Origin: Erysipelotrichaceae bacterium
Lineage (GTDB): Bacteria; Bacillota_I; Bacilli_A; Erysipelotrichales; Coprobacillaceae
Length of the DNA stretch: 45,580 bases
Assembly: GCA_021201655.1 (NCBI GenBank)
Contig: JAJQEL010000043.1
Span: 1 to 45,580, forward strand
Reading direction: 5' to 3'
Made by a program: the position numbers and the translations under genes. This document shows, one piece after another, positions 8,941 through 14,555 of the stretch (the stretch's first letter is position 1; each line of letters begins with the position of its first letter). The notes below the pieces were generated by a model. That model saw only the letters and a list, made by a program, of their open reading frames with translations. It was not told where the DNA came from and searched no databases.

Positions 8941-10702
8941 TTAATTCTTTAAACTGATTTAATAAATCTTCAAAATAATGGAAAGCATCATCATATAATG
9001 CATCCTCTGTAGGATCAACTAAAGCTGATTTCAATAAATCCACAGGATCCTTGCTGCCACCAGACTTTAAGAAATTGAGATATGCTTCTTTTTGCACCTC
9101 ATCACCTTGTAACAATCTTGATACTACAGCTAAAGCCACTGTCATACCTAAAGTATACTTATACACATAATAATTATAATAGAAATGAGGAATATAGAAA
9201 CATGAATAACCGACTAAATCATCCATCTTTACATTTTCGCCAAAATAATCCTGATTCATTTGATAATACAAATCCGTAATCACTTTAGCTGACATTGGTT
9301 TTCCATCTTTGGCATAATTATGTAGAATATCTTCAAACTCTGCATACATTGGCTGTCTAAATATCAAACCAACACAATTTTCTAAGAATTCATACAAATA
9401 ATAAGCTTTTTCTTCTTTACTAGTTGCATGTTCCAACATGTAATTAATAAGTAATGTTTCATTAACAGTTGATGCGACTTCAGCCGCAAAGATACGATAA
9501 TCACAATTCACTGGTGATTGATTGTGACAAGATAAGTAAGTATGACAACTATGACCTAATTCATGAATCATGGTAGATAATGAATTATAATCACCAATAA
9601 AATTCATTAACACATAAGGTCTTGTATCATAGCATCCACTACTATAAGCTCCAATACGCTTACCATCATGAGGATAATAATCAATCCATCGCTCTTCTTT
9701 AGCTTGTTTGATAATATTGACATATTCATCACCATAAATACTCACAACATCGAAAATAATATCAAAACATTCATCAATGGTATATTTCTTTGTTTCATAT
9801 TCTACTAAAGGAACACTTAAATCATAATTATACATTTCATCCATCTTTAATATTTTCTTCTTTAAAGCATTATAACGATGAAATAGTGGTCGATATTCCT
9901 TATTCGCTTTATCTAGTATCTTATAGAATAAACTTGTAGGAACATTATCATCAAATAATGATGCTTCTAATGGACTATCAAACTTTCTTACATCAGCATA
10001 AAAAGCATCCTTTTTCATAACTCCTGATAACGTTGTCGCAAAAGCATTTTGATATTTCTTATATTCCTTAAAGAAATGATGATAAGCATCACGTCTTACT
10101 CTAGGATTTTTATTCTTTAAAAATTCATTCAATGTAGCACTATTAAGGGTTTGTTTCTTGCCATCAACTATGACTGGATCATATTCTAAACGTAATGCAT
10201 CAAAAACTTGTTCACTTGTATCAGCAATTGTTGCTGTTTTAGAAAGCAATGTTTCCATTTCCTGTGATAAAACATGAGGTTTATTTCTTAAGATATCATG
10301 AATTGAATAACGATATTCTTTAAGTCTTTCATCGGTTAAATATTCTTCTACCTTATCACTGCTATTAATCAATGATACACTATAAAAATCAAGTGATGCT
10401 TGGACTTGATTATAGAAAGCCATAATGGCTGCATACATGGTTTGATAGTTTTGATTATTAGGCTCTACATCACAATGGAGATGAGCGAAACAATGTAATT
10501 TTTGAATATAACGTGATAATTGGATATAATCTTCATGAAACTTCAAAAAAGCATCAACATTATCTAAGAAACTTTCTTTTTGTTTTGATATGCTTTCAAG
10601 TAACTCCTTAGCTTTATCTAAATCACTATAAAAATCATTATCTTCTTTATAAATAAGGGATAAATCCCAGGTATCTTTAATATCAATTTCTTCTCTTTTC
10701 AT
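8930..10702 (-). CDS. pepF: Oligoendopeptidase F (M3 metallopeptidase)
   Basis: A 590-residue cytoplasmic zinc peptidase that cuts short peptides. The catalytic zinc motif HEXXH is in MIHELGHSCH (residue about 380), with the third ligand region further downstream (about E-V-A-S-T-V-N-E). Upstream are the PepF N-terminal helical domain and NKEYRPLFHRYN. Length agrees with the family (about 600). No signal peptide, so it works inside the cell, probably on peptides from uptake or protein turnover. ATG at 10702 follows AAAGGAG. Transcribed alone, divergent from the tRNA pair. Confidence 0.96.
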   Translation of the reverse strand: MKREEIDIKDTWDLSLIYKEDNDFYSDLDKAKELLESISKQKESFLDNVDAFLKFHEDYIQLSRYIQKLHCFAHLHCDVEPNNQNYQTMYAAIMAFYNQVQASLDFYSVSLINSSDKVEEYLTDERLKEYRYSIHDILRNKPHVLSQEMETLLSKTATIADTSEQVFDALRLEYDPVIVDGKKQTLNSATLNEFLKNKNPRVRRDAYHHFFKEYKKYQNAFATTLSGVMKKDAFYADVRKFDSPLEASLFDDNVPTSLFYKILDKANKEYRPLFHRYNALKKKILKMDEMYNYDLSVPLVEYETKKYTIDECFDIIFDVVSIYGDEYVNIIKQAKEERWIDYYPHDGKRIGAYSSGCYDTRPYVLMNFIGDYNSLSTMIHELGHSCHTYLSCHNQSPVNCDYRIFAAEVASTVNETLLINYMLEHATSKEEKAYYLYEFLENCVGLIFRQPMYAEFEDILHNYAKDGKPMSAKVITDLYYQMNQDYFGENVKMDDLVGYSCFYIPHFYYNYYVYKYTLGMTVALAVVSRLLQGDEVQKEAYLNFLKSGGSKDPVDLLKSALVDPTEDALYDDAFHYFEDLLNQFKELIEQ

Positions 10703-10771
10703 AAAAACTCCTTTCGTTTTATAATGATAATTTCTTTGTATCGTTTTGTCAAATGATTTAAAAATTTGTTG

Positions 10772-10800
10772 TTGCTTTTATATTTTAGATATGTTATTAT
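10772..10800 (+). promoter_or_regulatory. Promoter of the tRNA-Glu/tRNA-Trp pair
   Basis: TTGCTT (10772-10777), 17-base spacer, TATTAT (10795-10800); the first tRNA begins 19 bases after the -10 box. Confidence 0.65.
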
Positions 10801-10819
10801 ATTTGGGCACAAGTCAGAT

Positions 10820-10895
10820 GGCTCGTTGGAGAAACGGTTAACTCACATGCCTTTCACGCATGCATTCGCGGGTTCGAATCCCGCACGAGTCACCA
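10820..10895 (+). tRNA. tRNA-Glu (anticodon TTC)
   Basis: Acceptor GGCTCGT pairs with ACGAGTC, the anticodon stem CATGC/GCATG encloses CTTTCAC with anticodon TTC, and the T arm GCGGG-TTCGAAT-CCCGC is perfect. The CCA end is encoded (10893-10895). It reads GAA/GAG and is followed 8 bases later by tRNA-Trp, so the two are probably one transcript. Confidence 0.96.
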
Positions 10896-10903
10896 TTTTT
10901 TAT

Positions 10904-10974
10904 AGGGGTGTAGTACAATGGTAGTACAGCGGTCTCCAAAACCGTATATGCGGGTTCGATTCCTGCCACCCCTG
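10904..10974 (+). tRNA. tRNA-Trp (anticodon CCA)
   Basis: Acceptor AGGGGTG pairs with CACCCCT, discriminator G at 10974, no encoded CCA. The anticodon stem CGGT/ACCG encloses the loop with CCA and the T arm is GCGGG-TTCGATT-CCTGC. This is the only tRNA-Trp in the window and its anticodon reads UGG, not UGA. Its last three bases begin the 18-bp direct repeat bounding the downstream island. Confidence 0.96.
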
Positions 10975-10989
10975 TTTTTTTATGCGATT
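10972..10989 (+). repeat. Left direct repeat of tRNA-Trp island (attL-like)
   Basis: CTGTTTTTTTATGCGATT, starting at the third-last base of tRNA-Trp, is identical to 12077-12094. The T7 run probably also ends tRNA transcription. Confidence 0.7.
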
Positions 10990-11008
10990 TTTAAGGAGGT
11001 TGCTTGAT

Positions 11009-11254
11009 ATGATTAAAAAATATACAAAACGTCCCGTAACCATTGAAGCTATTCAATGGCTAGGTAATAATACTTCAGAAATCTTAGATTTTTGTGGTTC
11101 ATGTTGCAAAATTAGAGATAATGATTTAATTATACAAACCCTTGAAGGTGACCATCTTGTTAGAGTCAGTGATTTTATCATCAAAGGAATTGCTGGAGAA
11201 TTTTATAACTGTAATCCTGAAATATTTCATAAAACTTATGTCGAGTCTTTATAA
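11009..11254 (+). CDS. Small phage-type protein
   Basis: An 81-residue protein beginning MIKKYTKRPVTIEAIQW. The start, Y-x-K-[RK]-P-V-x-I-E-A-x-Q-W, and the end, FIIKGIAGEFYNCNPEIF, match a small protein often encoded in prophages and phages of Bacillota; its function is not known to me. ATG at 11009 was chosen because AAGGAGG (10993-10999) precedes it; the longer frame from 10982 starts inside the direct repeat and would swallow the ribosome site. It lies directly after tRNA-Trp inside the repeat-bounded island. Confidence 0.65.
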   Translation: MIKKYTKRPVTIEAIQWLGNNTSEILDFCGSCCKIRDNDLIIQTLEGDHLVRVSDFIIKGIAGEFYNCNPEIFHKTYVESL

Positions 11255-11347
11255 GATATATTTTTTTATCTGTTGCTATCATAGAAGAAACGGATGATAC
11301 AATTTATGTATCTTATGAAAATTAGTGTTATTGGTGTAAAAAACATT

Positions 11348-11381
11348 AAAGCCTACTCTCATTAGAGGGTAGGCTTTTTTT
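11348..11381. terminator. Bidirectional terminator inside the island
   Basis: AAAGCCTAC pairs with GTAGGCTTT, with T7 on the plus strand. The stop of the minus-strand gene (11362) is in the loop. Confidence 0.8.
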
Positions 11382-11559
11382 GTTTTGCTTGATCAATTGT
11401 TTCCTGTATAGCTTTTCTAAAAACCTCACTTTGCTTAATATCTAGTATTAGACAAGCTTCCTTGAATTCATTTACAAAACTGGCTTTGTATTTGGCTCCA
11501 ACATATTTCATATTTTTCTTGTCCCATTCCTGGATGTATTTATTTTGATCAAAACTCAT
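11362..11559 (-). CDS. Small ribbon-helix-helix-like protein of phage/plasmid type
   Basis: 65 residues, beginning MSFDQNKYIQEWDKKNMKY. The layout (F-D-Q-N-K-Y-x-x-E-[WY], then KASFVNEFKEACLILDIKQSEVFRKAI) resembles small Arc-like proteins found on mobile elements, where the second half forms two helices after a short strand. It could bind DNA as a dimer, by analogy only. ATG at 11559 was chosen over an upstream start because AAAGGAG ends 8 bases before it. The upstream 41-residue gene ends five bases before this ATG, and this gene's ribosome site lies in its last codons, so the two are coupled. Confidence 0.55.
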   Translation of the reverse strand: MSFDQNKYIQEWDKKNMKYVGAKYKASFVNEFKEACLILDIKQSEVFRKAIQETIDQAKQKKPTL

Positions 11560-11563
11560 ATTA

Positions 11564-11689
11564 TTACTCTCCTTTACTGATAAGATAGAATCCAATAAGC
11601 ATCAATACTATTCCTAAAAACCAGTAATCTTTGAATAAGGTTAGAATGATGCCTAAAAATAAGATAATTATTTTTATTTCTTTTCTCAT
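11564..11689 (-). CDS. 41-residue membrane peptide
   Basis: ATG at 11689 opens a 41-codon frame: MRKEIKIIILFLGIILTLFK, then DYWFLGIVLMLIGFYLISKGE and TAA at 11564-11566. It has two hydrophobic segments split by a charged turn (FKDYW). Evidence for coding is its position: its last codons contain the ribosome site of the next gene and spacing is tight. No clear ribosome site precedes its own ATG, so the start is uncertain. The function is unknown; short two-helix peptides on phage elements include holin- and toxin-like proteins, but nothing here identifies it as either. Confidence 0.4.
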   Translation of the reverse strand: MRKEIKIIILFLGIILTLFKDYWFLGIVLMLIGFYLISKGE

Positions 11690-11728
11690 GATTTATGATA
11701 TAATTTAGATGATAGAAGGGAAGAAGAA

Positions 11729-11929
11729 TTACTTCTTCTTTCTCTTCTTTGAACTCTTACTGCTTTTGGTTTCGGTTGCAAGCTTTACACCAATGTATGC
11801 AGCAATTAGAGTTGCTATCGGTTGAGCGATATTGTTAATGATTTCGCTCACCTTTTTCATATCATCTAAGTCGTATGTCAAGCGATTTTCGCCTTTTTTA
11901 TCAATTAATTTTGATTTTTTGTAAGCCAA
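11729..11929 (-). CDS. Small protein with one membrane segment and basic tail
   Basis: Up to 66 residues: a polar N-terminus, a hydrophobic stretch IAQPIATLIAAYIGVKLA (about residues 34-51) and a very basic end rich in K, S and R. The open frame begins with TTG at 11929, just behind a hairpin with T7 (11933-11948 on the minus strand) and without a ribosome site; the internal ATG at the MKKVSEI position is another candidate start. It lies in the tRNA-Trp island upstream of two other small minus-strand genes. A holin-like phage role is possible from shape only. Confidence 0.35.
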   Translation of the reverse strand: MAYKKSKLIDKKGENRLTYDLDDMKKVSEIINNIAQPIATLIAAYIGVKLATETKSSKSSKKRKKK

Positions 11930-12076
11930 AAAAATCCCAAATGGGATTTAATCTTTTTAAGATATAGGTCAATATTACAAATGAAAAAGTGTTAAGGAAT
12001 CGTACATCAAAGACATGTAATAATAATTATATTGTCATTGGTAAATGATAGCATTTCGATTTTGAGATTCTCTGCT

Positions 12077-12094
12077 CTGTTTTTTTATGCGATT
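12077..12094 (+). repeat. Right direct repeat of tRNA-Trp island (attR-like)
   Basis: Identical 18-bp copy of 10972-10989. It includes the stop and last codons of the metallo-hydrolase gene (minus strand ATC GCA TAA). Confidence 0.7.
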
Positions 12095-12879
12095 CTATAG
12101 GTTTCACCAGTACTCATAACTGTGACTTTATCTTTTAAACATCTCACAAACTCATCACATACACTATCTGAGGTACAATGAGCCAAGTAAATATGTTGAA
12201 TATCATTATCCATCATATATGTAATTGTTTTAAGGGTTACTTCATCATTATCCTTAAGATGAAAACCACCCATAACAGCGAGTACTCTATGATCATTTGT
12301 CACTTCTTTAGCATATTCAACCGTATTACAAATACCACTATGAGCACATCCAGATATCACTACAATTCCTTGATTTGTTTGAATTACTATACCACTATCA
12401 TCTAATACTTCATCATCTAAGCCATTTTTAGTAATCATCGGAAACTTCAATGCTTCAAAATTGTTGTTTCTTTTTATTTCCCCTAAAAAATAAACATTCT
12501 TTATGTATTCATATGGTTCTTTAGTTTCAATCAAATCAAACCTATTCATTAATTCCTCATGATTCAAAGATAAACCGCCATATGTCTTCGTACGTTTGCT
12601 TTGACGATAGTCACAAGCATGGGGATGCATTATAAGGGAGGGGTGGGAATCAATATATTCTAATCCATTGCCATGATCATAATGACCATGACTTAAAAAT
12701 ATCACATCTACATCATTAACATTAATATGTAATTTTTCTGCATTTCTTTTAAAAATATCACTAGCACCAGTATCTAATAACATTTTCTTATCTTCATATT
12801 CAATATATAAAGATAAACCATGTTCATTATTGAGTAATGGATTATGGCATCTATTATCATTTAAAACAGTTATTTTCAT
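12085..12879 (-). CDS. Metallo-beta-lactamase-fold hydrolase, COG1237 type
   Basis: A 264-residue cytoplasmic enzyme of the metallo-beta-lactamase superfamily. The metal motif HxHxDH is seen as SHGHYDHGNGLEY (residue about 63), preceded by LLDTGASDIF; later ligands are in ISGCAHSGICNT and GGFHLKD, with a final YLAHCTSD. The GCAHSG-N and GGFHL patterns are those of the branch related to dihydropterin-ribofuranosyl-aminobenzene phosphate synthase, but the substrate in bacteria is unknown. Its last codons form the right repeat of the island. ATG at 12879 follows AGAGGAC-type sequence. Confidence 0.85.
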   Translation of the reverse strand: MKITVLNDNRCHNPLLNNEHGLSLYIEYEDKKMLLDTGASDIFKRNAEKLHINVNDVDVIFLSHGHYDHGNGLEYIDSHPSLIMHPHACDYRQSKRTKTYGGLSLNHEELMNRFDLIETKEPYEYIKNVYFLGEIKRNNNFEALKFPMITKNGLDDEVLDDSGIVIQTNQGIVVISGCAHSGICNTVEYAKEVTNDHRVLAVMGGFHLKDNDEVTLKTITYMMDNDIQHIYLAHCTSDSVCDEFVRCLKDKVTVMSTGETYRIA

Positions 12880-13235
12880 AATTTCAGTCCTCTTTTATAT
12901 TTTAACTATAGAAGAGAGATTTGTGAAGAAAAAAATTTGTAATCCATACTGAAGAATGGTTTAGAGTTTTAAAGTTATGTGAAAATGCAAAAAATTATTG
13001 ACTTTGGTGAAAATCTTTGATATCAAGTAACCGTATTCAAAGAGAGTTACTCCACATGAGGCTTCACCTAAAAATACAAAGTGATTAATCACAATATGTA
13101 TGGGTGATGGTAATGTGGTTTTTTATATCATCATCCAGGAAGAGGAGATGTAAAAATGTTTAGTTTCTTTGTTAAAAAGATAGGATAAACGCACGAAATA
13201 TACAAGAAGAATAACAGATTAAAAGATAGTAAGAT
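12880..13235. other. Long intergenic region with its own promoter and hairpins
   Basis: About 350 bases without a recognisable protein gene. It holds a good plus-strand promoter (TTGACT 12998-13003, 17 bases, TATCAA 13021-13026), several pairable segments, and a tiny frame at 13156 (MFSFFVKKIG, with GAAGAGGAG in front), and runs into a strong plus-strand terminator. See the candidate RNA entry. Confidence 0.6.
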
Positions 13236-13268
13236 TTATTTACTATCTTTAGTCTGTTTTTTTTGATC
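13033..13268 (+). ncRNA. Candidate structured RNA or leader, unrecognised class
   Basis: The transcript expected from the promoter at 12998-13026 to the terminator at 13215-13268 is about 235 bases. Pairing seen by eye: AGTAAC (13026-13031) with GTTACT (13046-13051); CCACAT (13052-13057) with ATGTGG (13113-13118), enclosing TCACC (13064-13068) with GGTGA (13103-13107), enclosing the palindrome GTGATTAATCAC (13081-13092). An alternative 9-bp hairpin TGGGTGATG (13101-13109) with CATCATCCA (13129-13137) would compete and sits just before the ribosome-site-like GGAAGAGGAG (13138-13147). I do not recognise a known riboswitch consensus in it. Confidence 0.35.
13215..13268 (+). terminator. Strong plus-strand terminator
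   Basis: A long stem (CAGATTAAAAGATAGTAA against TTACTATCTTTAGTCTG, with one bulge and one G-T pair) is followed by T8 at 13257-13264. No plus-strand protein gene lies upstream for over a kilobase, so it must end a short non-coding or leader transcript. It also overlaps the minus-strand pseudogene's stop. Confidence 0.75.
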
Positions 13269-13922
13269 TAATAAATATTTAATATTTTCACCATCTAATA
13301 AGGTAAATAATTTAATAAGATTGATTTCATAGTTCATTATAAATACATCCTGTGTCAATCTTAATGATCTGTTTCCTAATATAGGCTGCATAAGTTTTAA
13401 TAATGTTAAAACACTCTTTTTAATTATTGATGAATTATGAGAAGCTTCCCATAATTCATCCAGAATAAATATAAATCGATCATTTGTACTATAAAACCAG
13501 TCATAAACTTGCTCATATGATTCGGGTTCTATATGATATTGAGAAATTAAATCAGTTTTAAGCCCTTCTTTAATTGGTGTAATATAATCAGTGTATGATG
13601 AACATTCATCATCCATTCTACTAAAATCAATATATATAACATTATATTGATTTAAATGAGTTAAATAATCATTACATTGAGATATTTTTAATTGATCAAA
13701 AGTTGATTTAGTATCATAGCCTTTTGTATAATAAGCTGCAAGCATATTCGCATTAATTGTTTTTCCGAATCGACGAGGTCGAGTGATACAAATATCATGG
13801 CCTAACCCGTTATCCAAATATGAATACAATCTATTTATTAAGAGACTTTTGTCTACATACAAAGGATTACGAACAATATTTATATATTTATCAATAGGAT
13901 TTTTAACATTTAAATAAAACAT
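13236..13922 (-). pseudogene. Decayed AAA-ATPase-like protein with internal deletion
   Basis: 228 residues remain of a family normally above 500. The N-terminus is intact: NPLYVDKSLLINRLY, the P-loop-like ITRPRRFGKTINANML, and the Walker B strand RFIFILDE. Directly after it the sequence jumps to what looks like the start of the C-terminal nuclease region (SVLTLLKLM, then QDVFIMNYEI, comparable to D-V-L-T-L-L-I-H-L-G-Y and E-V-F-I-P-N-x-E-I of full-length members), then ends. The middle of about 180 residues and the nuclease core are missing. It belongs to a different branch from the copy at 5643. The stop lies in a terminator loop. A truncated ATPase-only product may still be made. Confidence 0.7.
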
Positions 13923-14101
13923 ATTATCAGCTCCCTTTAAACAATTATAAACTATTTATATGATTTTTGCTATAACAATCATTGAAATCACTTAAGAAAC
14001 AAAAAAGCAGCTATGAGATGAGTTGTTAATGAATAAAATCTAAATTTTCTTTGTATTATATTGATTTTATGATAAGATAAATACATATGTTGGAGGTTAC
14101 T

Positions 14102-14473
14102 ATGTTTGGACGTAAAAAGAATCAATATGAAAAATTAGATATTAATAAAGCTTATAGCTATTTTGCTAATAATAGGGATAAAGTCATTATTATTTGTTTA
14201 GATGAAGATGAGGAATTTGATAAAAGACATATGTCAGGAGCTGAATGTTTTCCTGGTAGATTGATCGATCGATTCCCTGATTATTTTCCTGATAAAGATA
14301 TGGATTATTACTTATATTCTAATAACAAATATATCTCAGAAAGAGATACGAAAATATTACTTAAAAAAGGTTATAAAGCTTATGATCTAGGTAGTTTTAT
14401 AGATTTTCATGGTGCAGAAAGTGGCACAAATATATCAAGAAAAGAAAAACGTAGAAGAAGACACAATAGCTAG
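14102..14473 (+). CDS. Rhodanese-like protein without the catalytic cysteine
   Basis: A 123-residue cytoplasmic protein. The rhodanese pattern is visible: DKVIIICLDEDEEFDKRHMSGAECFP corresponds to the strand, D-x-R-x-x-x-E-[FY]-x-x-G-H-[IM]-x-G-A segment, and later LLKKGYKAYDLGSFIDFHG matches the closing GY-x-x-x-x-L-x-G-[FG] region. In active enzymes the strand between them ends in a C-x-x-[GS]-x-R-S loop; here it is YYLYSNNKYISERD, with no cysteine. It is therefore unlikely to transfer sulphur and may act as a binding domain. A basic KEKRRRR tail follows. The ATG at 14102 has TTGGAGG in front; the frame could open earlier at 14087 but lacks a ribosome site there. Confidence 0.7.
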   Translation: MFGRKKNQYEKLDINKAYSYFANNRDKVIIICLDEDEEFDKRHMSGAECFPGRLIDRFPDYFPDKDMDYYLYSNNKYISERDTKILLKKGYKAYDLGSFIDFHGAESGTNISRKEKRRRRHNS

Positions 14474-14484
14474 TGTCTTTTTTT
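14458..14484 (+). terminator. Terminator of the rhodanese-like gene
   Basis: AAGACAC and GTGTCTT form the stem, with T7; the TAG stop lies in the loop. Confidence 0.8.
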
Positions 14485-14555
14485 GAGCTATCATTCATAT
14501 TGTTTGTTTCATATTTAAAATTATGCGATACTTAATATTACGAGGAGGAATGACC

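Larger units (their letters stand above)
10972..12094. mobile_element. Small tRNA-Trp-linked island with phage-like genes, probably an integration remnant
   Basis: About 1.1 kb between two exact 18-bp direct repeats, the left one at the 3' end of tRNA-Trp and the right one at the 3' end of the metallo-hydrolase gene. Inside are four short genes on both strands, two with phage/plasmid-type look, and two terminators. There is no integrase, so it is either a deleted prophage/genomic island or a passenger that needs outside help. Removing one repeat and the interior would put the hydrolase gene directly after tRNA-Trp with both intact. Confidence 0.5.

Noticed and set aside
11255-11347. Short frame resembling a protein tail (EETDDTIYVSYEN) between the phage-type gene and the terminator
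   Set aside because: It has no start codon and is too short to assign; it may be a remnant of another island gene but cannot be supported.
13033-13140. T-box or known riboswitch before the decayed ATPase
   Set aside because: No GGGTGGTACCGCG-type T-box core, TPP, purine, SAM or c-di-GMP consensus is found, and the downstream gene is on the other strand.
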